Shown here: positions 28,426 through 38,329 of the stretch, piece by piece
Numbering within the stretch: position 1 is the stretch's first letter
Layout: every line of letters begins with the position of its first letter
NCBI RefSeq assembly: GCF_035953295.1
Contig: NZ_CP108370.1
Coordinates: forward strand, 1,612,001 to 1,676,000
Direction: 5' to 3'
Source of the DNA: Streptomyces sp. NBC_01335
GTDB taxonomy: Bacteria > Actinomycetota > Actinomycetes > Streptomycetales > Streptomycetaceae
Length of the DNA: 64,000 nucleotides
Program-made: the position numbers and the translations under genes
The notes under the pieces: model-generated
Seen by the model: the letters and a program-made list of their open reading frames with translations, nothing else
Databases searched by the model: none
Told to the model about the DNA's origin: nothing

Positions 28426-29013
28426 TCAGGTGACGCGCTCCGCGCGGTGCTTGACGGCCTTCAGCAGCACCTCGGCCGGCAGCTCGTCCAGTCCGGCCGA
28501 GGCGCGGGCGTGGGCCAGCGCCTCGTCGGAGAGGCCGCGGAGCGCCTCCGCCGGGACGGCGTGCGGTTCCAGGCGCATGCGGACCCGGGCCTGCGGGGCG
28601 GTCCGGCGGCCGGTCAGCGCGACCTGGGCGCGGGCGACTCCGTCGAGGCTGCCCGCCTCCGCGGCGAGCACGCCCTCCAGGGCCCGGCCCCGCAGCAGCG
28701 CCCCCTCGCCGTCGCCGCTGTCGACCAGCACCTCGGCGAGCCGGGCCCGCCGCAGCTGGGCGAGGAACCACCACAGGGCGAGGACGACGAGCACGGCGAG
28801 GATCGCGATGACGGTCGGCCACCACCAGCCCTCGTCGCGCCAGCGGCCCCGGTCCGCGTCGCTGAGCAGCACGTCGGACTTCCCGCTCCACGGGAACCAG
28901 GACGGCACCGCGGCGCCGAGGCCGGTGGCGAGCACGGTGCCGCCGACGGCGACGAGGATCAGTCCGGCGAGGGCGAGCAGCACCCGATTGACCGTGCGGA
29001 GCATGGCGCTCAT
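28426..29013 (-). CDS. amaP: Alkaline shock response membrane anchor protein AmaP
   Basis: 195 residues with two transmembrane helices (about 7-32 and 66-86) and a cytoplasmic C-terminal domain with Asp23-like character (GVARAQVALTGRRTAPQARV). AmaP anchors Asp23 proteins to the membrane in Firmicutes. It is the last gene of a minus-strand envelope-stress operon; its start overlaps the preceding stop by 4 nt. Confidence 0.82.
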   Translation of the reverse strand: MSAMLRTVNRVLLALAGLILVAVGGTVLATGLGAAVPSWFPWSGKSDVLLSDADRGRWRDEGWWWPTVIAILAVLVVLALWWFLAQLRRARLAEVLVDSGDGEGALLRGRALEGVLAAEAGSLDGVARAQVALTGRRTAPQARVRMRLEPHAVPAEALRGLSDEALAHARASAGLDELPAEVLLKAVKHRAERVT

Positions 29014-29714
29014 CCCTTCTTGGCGGCCCGGCGGACACGGACGGAGAGCTTCGGCGGTTTGGCGAGGCCGAGTTCGGCGATGGCGGTGGTGAGCGCGGAC
29101 TCCAGGTCGGCCCGTACCTCGCCGAGTTCACGGAAGTGCGAGACGGCCCGGACCGCGGCCTTGCGGCGTCCCGACTTGACGCGTACGGACTGCACCCCGG
29201 ACACCTCCACGGCCCGGTCGCGCAGGACCAGGGCCGCGGCGGTGCGGTCGAGGGCCGCGTGCACCCCGTGGTGCCTGCGGCTCATCGTCAGCAGGGAGCG
29301 CAGCCCCGGGGTGAGGGCGATCAGGAGCAGCCAGAGTCCGAGCGCGGCGGCGATCCCGGCGCCGGTGAGCACCCAGACGTCGTCGAGGGAGCGTTCGGCG
29401 AGGCCGTCCGCCAGCGAGCGCCGCCACCGCATCGCCGGGTGGTCGGCGCGTACGGCCGCCACGTCGTAGAGGAACAGCCCCGAGGCGCCGAGCACGACGA
29501 GCGCGAGGAGGACGGCGGGGACGCGGCGGGCCGACCAGAAGCGTCCGGCCCGTCCGCGGACCGGCTCCTCCGGCGTGGGGAGGGGCTGGTACGTGGACGA
29601 GGAGGCGTTCCGTTCGGGGCCGAGCGGCTCCGGCGTGACGACGGGGAGCCGCTGTGTGCCGTGCTCCGGGCCGTCCGGGCCGCCTGGGCCGTCCGAGTAC
29701 GAGGGCTCGCTCAC
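29010..29714 (-). CDS. DUF6286-like membrane protein of the Asp23 operon
   Basis: 234 residues: a disordered N-terminus of about 75 residues, two transmembrane helices (about 82-102 and 130-155), and a basic C-terminal domain (VEVSGVQSVRVKSGRRKAAV). The start is GTG 29714, overlapping the preceding Asp23 stop by 4 nt; the frame start at 29846 lies inside that gene and is rejected. By context it is a second membrane component of the Asp23 complex. Confidence 0.8.
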   Translation of the reverse strand: MSEPSYSDGPGGPDGPEHGTQRLPVVTPEPLGPERNASSSTYQPLPTPEEPVRGRAGRFWSARRVPAVLLALVVLGASGLFLYDVAAVRADHPAMRWRRSLADGLAERSLDDVWVLTGAGIAAALGLWLLLIALTPGLRSLLTMSRRHHGVHAALDRTAAALVLRDRAVEVSGVQSVRVKSGRRKAAVRAVSHFRELGEVRADLESALTTAIAELGLAKPPKLSVRVRRAAKKG

Positions 29715-30064
29715 CGGATCCTCCCCTGTCCCGAGGAGCCCGTCGCCGCGGAGTGCAGGCGTTCGATCCGTACGGCCACCTCGGGCACCTCCATTCCCGC
29801 CAGCGTCCTGACCCGCTCGGCCACCTGTCGGCGTACGGCCCCGCACTGGCGGCCGATGTCACTGGGGTAACCGAGCTCCAGGCTGACGTGTACCCGCGCG
29901 GAGTCCCGGTGAACGGTGACCGAGGCATTGGGCGGTGAGCCGTCCTCGGGGACCTCGTCGATCGCCTCCCGGGCGGCCTGTGCCGCGATCTTCGCGACGA
30001 CCCGGTCGGCGATCCGGGTCTCGCCGCGCTCGGCCGCGGGAACCGGGCCGGTCACCGGGGTCAC
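29711..30064 (-). CDS. Asp23/Gls24 family envelope stress protein (second copy)
   Basis: 117 residues. It has the Asp23 pattern: GETRIADRVVAKIAAQAARE, a beta-rich middle (ASVTVHRDSARVHVSLEL), then VAERVRTLAGMEVPEVAVRI. I use GTG 30064, which overlaps the preceding small membrane gene by 4 nt. Asp23 proteins polymerise under the membrane and sense or buffer envelope stress; the role in Streptomyces is inferred. Confidence 0.85.
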   Translation of the reverse strand: MTPVTGPVPAAERGETRIADRVVAKIAAQAAREAIDEVPEDGSPPNASVTVHRDSARVHVSLELGYPSDIGRQCGAVRRQVAERVRTLAGMEVPEVAVRIERLHSAATGSSGQGRIR

Positions 30065-30252
30065 CGTTGCCGGTCGCCGCGCTCGCGACTCCGGAAGAAG
30101 TCGCCGGGTTCCCAGTCGCCGTCCAGGAAGCGGCCGGCGATGAAGCCGACCGCACCCAATGCGGCGACCAGCAGGAAGGCACCGAATCCGCCGAAGTATC
30201 CGGCGAATCCGAGCGCCATGCCGGCCACCATGCCGACCACGGCCATGCTCAT
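30061..30252 (-). CDS. DUF2273-like small membrane protein
   Basis: 63 residues with one or two Gly-rich transmembrane segments (VVGMVAGMALGFAGYFGGFGA onward is hydrophobic) and a charged C-terminus (RSRERGD). It matches the DUF2273 position in Asp23/AmaP operons. Its stop overlaps the start of the next gene by 4 nt, so four consecutive genes are chained by such overlaps. Confidence 0.75.
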   Translation of the reverse strand: MSMAVVGMVAGMALGFAGYFGGFGAFLLVAALGAVGFIAGRFLDGDWEPGDFFRSRERGDRQR

Positions 30253-30360
30253 GCTGACTCCTCAACTCCCTCGACGCGCAGGGGTAAACGGACCCGGTGG
30301 GCCGGCGGTCCGCCGGGCCACGGGGCGTGATGGGCCGCCGGGCGCACGGTGCGGCCCGGA

Positions 30361-30840
30361 CTACTGGACCCGGGAGGAGGACCCGTCGTCCTCGTCGTCC
30401 TCCTCGTCGGGCAGCTTGACGTCGCTGACCGCGATGTTGACCTCGACCACTTCGAGCCCGGTCATCCGCTCCACGGCCGCGACGACGTTCTCGCGGACGT
30501 CGCGGGCCACCTCGTGGATGGCCACGCCGTAGTCGACGACGATCTCCAGGTCGAGCGCGGCCTGGGACTCGCCGACCTCGGCCTTCACCCCGCGGGCGGG
30601 CGACTTGCCGCCGCCGCCGGGTACCCGGTCGCGCATGGCGCCGAAGCTGCGGGAGAGCCCGCCGCCCATGGCGTGCACACCGTCGACGTCGCGGGCCGCC
30701 AGTCCGGCGATCTTCTCGACGACCCCGTCCGCGATCGTGGTCCGCCCGCGGGTCCCGGCGTCGCCGCCGCCGCGCTTCGTCAGGCTCCTGCCTTCGCCGG
30801 AAGCATCCGGGCCGGGGCGCTGCGTGGTGGTCTCACTCAT
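30361..30840 (-). CDS. Asp23/Gls24 family envelope stress protein (first copy)
   Basis: 159 residues. After a disordered N-terminus (about 1-30) comes the full Asp23 fold: TIADGVVEKIAGLAARDVDG, then VKAEVGESQAALDLEIVVDY, then VENVVAAVERMTG-like and LEVVEVNIAVSDVKL. The acidic C-terminus is EEDDEDD. It opens the operon running to AmaP at 28426. A 96-bp divergent region separates it from a related gene on the other strand. Confidence 0.88.
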   Translation of the reverse strand: MSETTTQRPGPDASGEGRSLTKRGGGDAGTRGRTTIADGVVEKIAGLAARDVDGVHAMGGGLSRSFGAMRDRVPGGGGKSPARGVKAEVGESQAALDLEIVVDYGVAIHEVARDVRENVVAAVERMTGLEVVEVNIAVSDVKLPDEEDDEDDGSSSRVQ

Positions 30841-30936
30841 GGCCGCTCATCCCTTCGATGGGGCAGGGGTGTACTTCCTTGCCCACACTAAGTGCGCCAG
30901 CCCGGGACCGCGCTGCGGATGCGGCAGGCTGGGGCG

Positions 30937-31818
30937 ATGACAACGGCGGACGGCGCCCGGCGGGCGGATGGATGGACGGCCTCGGTGCGCGAACGGCTGG
31001 GGCTGGGCCGGTTGCTCCCTCTGGGCGGTCCGGCGGACGGCGCGTGGATCGCGGAGCGGGCCGCCGCCTCGGTGCTGCGGGACTCGACGGCGGGGCCCGG
31101 AGCGGTACTCGGGCGGCTGCGCATCGGCGCGGCGACGGCGGGCACCGCCCCCGGCGCGCCGGGGGAAGGCCCGGGGCCGGAAGCCGGAGCCGGGCCCGGA
31201 GCGGGTCCGGGCGAGCGGTACGGCGACGGGCTGAGCGAAGAGCGCCGGGAGGGCCGCGCCCAGGGGCCGCCCGCACCGCCGAGCGCGCTGCCGCCGGGTC
31301 CGCTGCGGATCGAGGCGGAGTTCACCGCCCCCGCCGACCGGCCGCTGCCCACGTCCGCCGCGCTGCTCAGGGAGGCCCTGATGGAGGCCGCGTCGCGGCG
31401 GCTAGGGCTGGACGTGGCGGAGGTGGACCTGCGGGTGACGGGCCTGCTGGACGCGGGGACGCCCCCCGTGGGGACGCCCCCGGCCGGCACGTCGGCGGCC
31501 GGTGAATCTGCGGTCGGCACGTCGGCGGCCGGGGAGCGGGCGGCCTTCCCCCGGCCGGAGGTCCGTGCCGGACGGGACGACGGGGCCGCGGGGCTGGCCG
31601 CCGCCGCGGTCCCCGGCGTCGTCTCACTGACCCAGGTGCTGGGCGCGCCGGTGACCACCTCCGCCGATCACGTGCGCGTCGAGGTGGCGACGGCCGGCGG
31701 GCACCGCGCGCTCGACGTGGCCCGCGCGGTGCGCACCGCCGTGACGGGTGCGCTGGAGGACGGGCCGCCGGTCTCGGTGCTGGTCACCGCCGTGGTGGAG
31801 GCCCCGGAGACCGGCTGA
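30937..31818 (+). CDS. P10-like protein with two Asp23-like half domains
   Basis: 293 residues. Streptomyces annotations call similar proteins nucleopolyhedrovirus P10 family, a name from low-complexity similarity. I see two segments resembling an Asp23 core: about 125-170 (RIEAEFTAPADRPLP, then RRLGLDVAEVDLRVTGLL) and about 225-290 ([20 protein letters not shown] onward). A Gly/Ala/Pro-rich linker joins them, with repeated GTPPAGTSAAGE-like units. It is divergent from the Asp23 operon and probably belongs to the same system. It converges on the hydratase-like gene with a 5-nt gap. Confidence 0.65.
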   Translation: MTTADGARRADGWTASVRERLGLGRLLPLGGPADGAWIAERAAASVLRDSTAGPGAVLGRLRIGAATAGTAPGAPGEGPGPEAGAGPGAGPGERYGDGLSEERREGRAQGPPAPPSALPPGPLRIEAEFTAPADRPLPTSAALLREALMEAASRRLGLDVAEVDLRVTGLLDAGTPPVGTPPAGTSAAGESAVGTSAAGERAAFPRPEVRAGRDDGAAGLAAAAVPGVVSLTQVLGAPVTTSADHVRVEVATAGGHRALDVARAVRTAVTGALEDGPPVSVLVTAVVEAPETG

Positions 31819-31823
31819 CGCCG

Positions 31824-32615
31824 TCAGTCGGTGAGGCCGGCCAGATCGCGCAGCCGACGGCCCTGGGCGGCGCGCTCGGCGGCGCGCTGCTCCTCGTACG
31901 TACGCGAGACGGCGCCGCGCAGCAGCGCCTTGGTCTCGATCACGGCGTCGCGCGGCGCGGCCAGCAGTGCGGCGGCCAGGTCCTCGGTCGCGGCGTCGAG
32001 CTGGTCGGCGGGGACGACGAGGTTGGCGAGGCCCGTGCGCTCGGCCTCCGGGGCCAGCACGAAGCGGCCGGTGGCGCATATCTCCAGCGCGCGGGCGTAC
32101 CCCACGAGGTGCACCAGGGGGTGGGTGCCCGTGAGGTCGGGGACGAGGCCGAGGCTCGTCTCCCGCATGGCGAACTGCACGTCCTCGGCTGCGATCCGCA
32201 GATCGCAGGCGAGGGCGAGCTGGAAGCCCGCCCCGATGGCGTGGCCCTGGACGGCGGCGATCGACACGATGTCGTTCCGCCGCCACCAGGTGAACGCCTC
32301 CTGGTACTCGGCGATGGTCGCGTCGAGCCCGGATTCGGGCCCGCGCGCCATGTCGAGGAAGGAGGGCTCACCGTCGAAGCCCTCGGGGGCGAACGCCTGC
32401 CGGTCGAGGCCCGCGGAGAAGGACTTGCCCTCGCCGCGGAGCACCACGACCCGCACGGTGCCGGGGACGGCCCGCCCGGCCTCCGTCAACGCCCGCCACA
32501 GAGCGGGAGACTGAGCGTTGCGCTTGGCCGGGTTGGTCAGGGTCACCGTGGCGACCGCGTCATCGACGGTGAGTCGTACGCCGTCCTTGTCGAGCAGCGG
32601 GTCGAGCGAGGTCAT
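31824..32615 (-). CDS. Enoyl-CoA hydratase/isomerase family protein
   Basis: 263-residue crotonase-fold protein that would act on CoA thioesters. Oxyanion-hole segments are KSFSAGLD and GHAIGAGFQLALACD. Of the two catalytic Glu of enoyl-CoA hydratase, the position in GAGFQL is Gln and the second is kept (RETSLGLVPDLTG). It may therefore be an isomerase or another crotonase activity. A palindrome lies 34-48 nt upstream of the ATG. Confidence 0.85.
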   Translation of the reverse strand: MTSLDPLLDKDGVRLTVDDAVATVTLTNPAKRNAQSPALWRALTEAGRAVPGTVRVVVLRGEGKSFSAGLDRQAFAPEGFDGEPSFLDMARGPESGLDATIAEYQEAFTWWRRNDIVSIAAVQGHAIGAGFQLALACDLRIAAEDVQFAMRETSLGLVPDLTGTHPLVHLVGYARALEICATGRFVLAPEAERTGLANLVVPADQLDAATEDLAAALLAAPRDAVIETKALLRGAVSRTYEEQRAAERAAQGRRLRDLAGLTD

Positions 32616-32648
32616 CGTGCGCCTCCGGATCGGGGTGCTGTCAGCACT

Positions 32649-32663
32649 TCACTTGATAAGTGA
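32649..32663. promoter_or_regulatory. Operator-like palindrome upstream of the hydratase-like gene
   Basis: TCACTT and AAGTGA arms flank a 3-nt centre, 34-48 nt upstream of the start at 32615. On the minus strand the centre contains TTATCA, a possible -10, so a bound repressor would block transcription. No regulator gene is adjacent. Confidence 0.5.
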
Positions 32664-32759
32664 CTGAACAGTAACCACCTGGCCGACCGTGTGGTCGACC
32701 GGGTGGTACACCCCGGTTCCGATGGACCTTCCGCCGCGCCCGGAACCCGCCGCCGACCG

Positions 32760-32981
32760 TCAGGCCGATGCGGCCTTCTTGCCGCGTGTGGCTCCGCCGC
32801 GTCCCCGCAGGGTCACGCCGGACTCACTCAGCATCCGGTGGACGAATCCGTAGGAGCGGCCGGTTTCCTCGGCCAACGCCCGGATGCTCGCCCCGGAGTC
32901 GTACTTCTTCTTCAGGTCTGCCGCGAGCTTGTCGCGCGCGACGCCGGTAACCCGGCTGCCCTTCTTCAGAGTCTCGGCCAC
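32760..32981 (-). CDS. gbn: GATC-binding nucleoid-associated protein Gbn
   Basis: 73 residues from GTG 32981, behind GAGGAGG. It has a single helix-turn-helix (AADLKKKYDSGASIRALAEE, then GRSYGFVHRMLSESGV) and a basic C-terminal tail (RGRGGATRGKK). Length and sequence match S. coelicolor Gbn (SCO1839), a Streptomyces-specific nucleoid protein reported to bind GATC-containing sites. The synteny also fits, with an ABC-F gene next in both. Frame extension to 33116 is rejected because the ribosome site points to 32981. Confidence 0.88.
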   Translation of the reverse strand: MAETLKKGSRVTGVARDKLAADLKKKYDSGASIRALAEETGRSYGFVHRMLSESGVTLRGRGGATRGKKAASA

Positions 32982-33200
32982 CCGTGCCTCCTCATGGGAA
33001 GTGCGCTCTGGTTTCTCATGATCACCCCTACCGTGCGCCCTGGCCACCCATTCGGCAAGGTACGTACAACCCGATTCCGGACCAGGGAAGGGCGCCGGGG
33101 AAGCGGAATGAAGCATTCCGAGGGGCTCAGGAGGCAGGTGGGGAGGGCACGAAAGAGAAAGCGCAGGTCAGGGCCGTACGGGGAGAAAGCGCCGATACGA

Positions 33201-33230
33201 CGGCGCCCGGCAGGTATCTGCCGGGCGCCG
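33201..33230 (-). terminator. Terminator of the ABC-F gene
   Basis: A perfect 13-bp inverted repeat (33201-33213 with 33218-33230) with a 4-nt loop lies 136 nt past the ABC-F stop. It separates ABC-F from gbn. Confidence 0.7.
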
Positions 33231-33278
33231 CGCCGAGGGATGAGACCGTCTCGCACAGATGAGGGATCACGCATAGGC

Positions 33279-33310
33279 CGAATGATCCATTCGGGGTGGA
33301 TCATTCGATC
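33279..33310. promoter_or_regulatory. GATC-containing palindrome between ABC-F and gbn
   Basis: An 11-bp perfect inverted repeat (33279-33289 with 33297-33307) has GATC in each arm (33284-33287, 33299-33302), and a third GATC follows at 33307-33310. It may be a second terminator for ABC-F, or a Gbn binding cluster, since Gbn recognises GATC. The rest of 32982-33365 has no supported gene. Confidence 0.55.
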
Positions 33311-33365
33311 GGGGCGGCCTCGGACGCTCCCGAACCGGCCGCCCCGGGGCGTGCGGCCCGACCGG

Positions 33366-34964
<1,599 letters not shown>

Positions 34965-35165
34965 GGTAAGACTCCAGGGCGGTATGGACGGCGGAGGGAC
35001 GAGGGCGGAGGTCTCTCGACGCCTCTAATGCACAAGGAGAATTGCCATGGGCCCATTCTACGGGCGGTGCGCAACTCCTCCGCCGTGCACGGGCCCGGAC
35101 CGCCGGGCGGTGCCAGAATGAGACGGGGATCACATCACTCGGCGAGTGGCGGAGGGTGACGTTCC

Positions 35166-35585
35166 ATGACGGAGACGGCGCACGGCGCGCCCACGGTCTT
35201 CCCGACGGTCCTGTACGACGACGCGAAGGCGGCGATCAGGACGCTGACCGAGGCGCTGGGGTTCACCGAGGAAGCGGTGTACGAGGGTGAGGACGGCGCG
35301 GTGGTCCACGCGGAACTGTCCTCGGGCAACGGTCGCGTGATGCTCGGGTCCCGGGGGCGCGAGGGGGTCTTCGCGCGGGCCATGGCGGGCGGGGGTCCGG
35401 CCGGAATTTACATTGTCCTCGACTCGGCGGAGGCCGTGGACCGCCACCACGCGCGGGCGGCGGCGCACGGGCTGGAGATCCTTATGCCGCCGACCGACCA
35501 GGACTACGGCTCGCGCGACTACATGGCCCGGGACGCCGAGGGCAACGTGTGGAGCTTCGGGACGTACGCCCCCGGCGCCGCCTGA
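35166..35585 (+). CDS. VOC/glyoxalase superfamily protein
   Basis: 139 residues with one vicinal-oxygen-chelate domain: FPTVLYDDAKAAIRTLTEAL at the start and GSRDYMARDAEGNVWSFGTY at the end, the usual paired beta-alpha-beta-beta-beta modules. This PhnB-like group often includes resistance or dioxygenase proteins; substrate is unknown. GGAGGGTG lies 7 nt before the ATG. Confidence 0.8.
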   Translation: MTETAHGAPTVFPTVLYDDAKAAIRTLTEALGFTEEAVYEGEDGAVVHAELSSGNGRVMLGSRGREGVFARAMAGGGPAGIYIVLDSAEAVDRHHARAAAHGLEILMPPTDQDYGSRDYMARDAEGNVWSFGTYAPGAA

Positions 35586-35588
35586 GCC

Positions 35589-35634
35589 GGGCCGTGTCCG
35601 ACCGTGCGCCCTGCGGGCACGGTCGGACACGGCC
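35589..35634. terminator. Bidirectional terminator between the VOC gene and the 35658 gene
   Basis: A perfect inverted repeat of about 18 bp (35590-35607 with 35617-35634) with a 9-nt loop lies between the two convergent stops. Confidence 0.85.
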
Positions 35635-35657
35635 CGGCGGGCCCGGAGCGCGGCGGG

Positions 35658-37052
35658 TCAGGCGCGGCTGCCGCCGGTGTGCACCTGGAACGCGGCGCGG
35701 CGCATCGCCTTGGCGAGCGCGGGGTCCGGGTGGGCCGCGGCGAGCGCGACCAGGACCTGGACGGTGCGCGGGTGGCCGACCGCGCGGACCTCTTCGAGCA
35801 GCGCGGGGACGGTGCCCTGGACGGCGGTGTCCAGATGCCGCACGAGCAGTCCGGTCTCGCCGTGGTCGGCGACGGCCGCGGCGGTGTCCACCCAGAGCCA
35901 GGTGGCCTCCTCGCGGCTGAGTACCTCCTGGGCGTCGTCCGGGTCGGCGCCCTCGTACTCGGCGAGCCAGAGCAGGGCGTACGGGCGGAGCGAGGGGTGC
36001 GTGACGACCGCGCGGACCTCGGGCTCGGCCGGGGCGCCGACGACGCGCAGCGCCTCGAAGGCCAGTCCGCGCAGCAGCGCGTCCTCGCCCCGGGCGACGC
36101 CGAGCAGTTCGGCGACGGCGCTGCCGACCGTGCGCGCGGCGAGCCAGGCGCGGTATTCGGCGCGGGCCGGTCCCGGGGTGAGCGAGGCGCAGCCGAGGAG
36201 CATGTCCGCGGCGGGCTGCTCGATGTTCCCGGCCGGGCTCTGCGCGGCGACGCAGATCTGCTCCAGCTTGACCCAGACCGCCCAGTTGCCGAGCGGGGTG
36301 AGGGTGGCGTGGCCCGGTTCGAGGGTGAGCGCGCCGACGGCGGCGAGGCCCTCCAGGGCCCAGTCGAGCAGCAGGGCGTTCAGTTCGTCGGAGGGGGCGG
36401 CGGGGGGAGCGGGGTCGGCGGGCCCGCCGACGGCGCCGGGGGCGTACGGCACCTCGCAGCGTTCCTCGTGGAGCTCGGCGACGCGCTGGCCGAGCAGGTC
36501 GAGGAGTACGGGTACGGGGACGGGGCCGGCCGAGAGCTGGAGCAGCGACAGGACCTGGGGCACCGCCTCGATCGCCTCGGCGACGGCGGTCGCCTCGATG
36601 CCCTCGGGCGAGGCGTGCACGAGCGACCACGCGTCGAAGAGCGCGACCCAGCCGCGGAGCACCGCCGAGTCGTCGCGGTCCCAGGCGCGCAGGCGCCAGC
36701 CGGGGCGCACGGTGTCGCCGTGGAGCTCGACGAGACCGGCGAGCCGGGCGCGGTCCCAGCCGGCCAGCACCCGGTCGGGGGTGAGGCCCAGCTCGGTGGC
36801 GGCACGGGCCAGTTCGGCGGCGGCGAGCGAGGCCGTGCCGGGGCCGGAGCCGTCGGCGGCCCAGTGGGCGACCCGTACGTCCGCGGCGAGCACCTCCCTG
36901 GCCTGGCGGGCCAGTTCGGTGCGTGGCGGAGTGCCCTCGGGCGGGCGGGGAGCGGGCCTGGTGCGGCGGGTGGTCACGGCCTTGCGCGCCGTGGCGAGGG
37001 GTCGCGGGCGGACAAGTCGCAGCCTGGAGTCGCGCGGGTTACGGGACGTCAC
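35658..37052 (-). CDS. Conserved Streptomyces protein of unknown function, helical
   Basis: 464 residues. A basic N-terminus (about 1-40) precedes an all-helical protein rich in Ala, Leu and Glu. Residues about 120-260 carry a winged-helix-like segment (LNALLLDWALEGLAAVGALT, then LTPLGNWAV). The last 150 residues consist of short helical pairs resembling HEAT repeats (GDPALAKAM-like ends, HPRTVQVLVALAAAHPDPAL). No catalytic motif is evident. Monocistronic; the promoter region upstream holds three direct repeats. Confidence 0.65.
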   Translation of the reverse strand: MTSRNPRDSRLRLVRPRPLATARKAVTTRRTRPAPRPPEGTPPRTELARQAREVLAADVRVAHWAADGSGPGTASLAAAELARAATELGLTPDRVLAGWDRARLAGLVELHGDTVRPGWRLRAWDRDDSAVLRGWVALFDAWSLVHASPEGIEATAVAEAIEAVPQVLSLLQLSAGPVPVPVLLDLLGQRVAELHEERCEVPYAPGAVGGPADPAPPAAPSDELNALLLDWALEGLAAVGALTLEPGHATLTPLGNWAVWVKLEQICVAAQSPAGNIEQPAADMLLGCASLTPGPARAEYRAWLAARTVGSAVAELLGVARGEDALLRGLAFEALRVVGAPAEPEVRAVVTHPSLRPYALLWLAEYEGADPDDAQEVLSREEATWLWVDTAAAVADHGETGLLVRHLDTAVQGTVPALLEEVRAVGHPRTVQVLVALAAAHPDPALAKAMRRAAFQVHTGGSRA

Positions 37053-37169
37053 GGGGAGCAGTCTTGCCTCTGACGGGCCGAAAGCCCAAACGGAGGCCGC
37101 CCCGCCTCATCCGAGCGACCCCGTCCGGCCGTCACCAACCGGGCGGTTTGCCCCCAACTCTCCCATCAC

Positions 37170-37208
37170 GGTTCCCACATCGGGTTCTCACATCGGGGTT
37201 CTCACATC
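37170..37208. repeat. Three 12-nt direct repeats upstream of the 35658 gene
   Basis: GGTTCYCACATC occurs at 37170, 37183 and 37197 (13- and 14-bp spacing). The last copy covers the stop of the alpha/beta hydrolase. They lie 118-156 nt upstream of the 37052 start. Function unknown. Confidence 0.6.
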
Positions 37209-38329
37209 AGGGGTGTGAGAAAGCGGCGGAGGGTTTCCTCGTAGGCGGCGGGGCCCAGGTTCCACATCGACGCGTGGGGGGCGTCGGGCACGGTGTGCAG
37301 GGCGACGAGGTCGGGGCGGAGACCGGCGAGTTCCCGGGAGGGTCCCCAGGGGGCCAGGGTGTCGGCGGGGCCGTGGAAGATCAGCGTCGGAACGCGCAGC
37401 ACGGTCGGCAGCCTGCCCTGGAGGAGCGGGGTGCCCCGCAGGCCGGTCCTCCCCTGGGCGGCGCGGACGGCGAGCGGCATCAGCGCGGACGGGACGCCGC
37501 GGGCGGCGGCGAGGGCGCGCAGGGTGGTCTCCCAGTCCATCACCGGGGAGTCCAGCACCAGGCCGGCGACCCGGTCGCGGAGCGCGGACTCGACGCAGGC
37601 GTGCAGGGCCATGGTGGCGCCGGTGGACCAGCCGAGCAGGACGACCTTCTCGGCTCCGTAGCGGAGGGCGTAGCGAATCGCGGCGTCGAGATCGCGCCAT
37701 TCCGACGCGCCGAGGTGGTCGAGTCCGTCCGGGGAGCGCGGGGCTCCGGCGTCGCCCCGGTGGGCGAGGGCGAGCACCGGGAGGCGGAGGTCGTTCAGGA
37801 AGCCCGTCACGTTCAGGGTGTGTTCGCGCGTGGTGCCGATGCCGTGCAGGGCGATGACCCACGTGGAGCGGGCGGCCGGGACGTACCAGGCGGGCAGTGC
37901 GCCGAGCTCGCCGGGGATCTCCACCTCGTGGTGGACGAGGCCGAGGGCGGTGCCGGGGTCGCCCCGGTGCACCTCGGGGGTGGCGCGGACGCGGGTGCCC
38001 GGCTCCAGGGAGCCGTGGGTGACGCGTTCGAGGCGGCGGACGACGGTGTCCGCGGAGAGCGCGGGCTCGTCGGTCACCGGGCCCACGACCGCGTGGACGT
38101 CCCGTCCGGACAGGCCCCAGAGGCCGGGGCGCAGCGAGGCGAAGGAGCGGGTCAGGGTCACCTGCCCGGGCGCCGTCGCGTGCACGGTCAGGCCGCGGTC
38201 GGCGGGAAGGGGGCGACCGGCGGGGACCGTGAGAGCGGTACCGCCGGCGTATCTGCCGACGGCGACCGCTGCCGCGCCGGCGCCGAGGATCGTGGAGACG
38301 GCCGCTGCCGTCACTGTTGCCGGGCGCAC
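37202..38329 (-). CDS. Alpha/beta hydrolase with N-terminal membrane anchor
   Basis: 375 residues from GTG 38329. One hydrophobic segment (about 8-24) probably anchors it or acts as an uncleaved signal. The hydrolase core has the nucleophile elbow GWSTGA, an oxyanion motif HGIGTTREH, a likely acid Asp in FHGPADT, and a catalytic His near the C-terminus (DAPHASMW). Substrate is unknown. The start is uncertain because no strong ribosome site is visible; GTG 38314 is an alternative. The frame continuing to 40354 runs antisense to the phosphate transporter and is not coding. Confidence 0.82.
   Translation of the reverse strand: MRPATVTAAAVSTILGAGAAAVAVGRYAGGTALTVPAGRPLPADRGLTVHATAPGQVTLTRSFASLRPGLWGLSGRDVHAVVGPVTDEPALSADTVVRRLERVTHGSLEPGTRVRATPEVHRGDPGTALGLVHHEVEIPGELGALPAWYVPAARSTWVIALHGIGTTREHTLNVTGFLNDLRLPVLALAHRGDAGAPRSPDGLDHLGASEWRDLDAAIRYALRYGAEKVVLLGWSTGATMALHACVESALRDRVAGLVLDSPVMDWETTLRALAAARGVPSALMPLAVRAAQGRTGLRGTPLLQGRLPTVLRVPTLIFHGPADTLAPWGPSRELAGLRPDLVALHTVPDAPHASMWNLGPAAYEETLRRFLTPLM

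Noticed and set aside
35047..35121. 24-codon plus-strand frame with an AAGGAG site before the VOC gene
   Set aside because: Short, Pro-rich, and without any sign of conservation that can be judged; probably chance.
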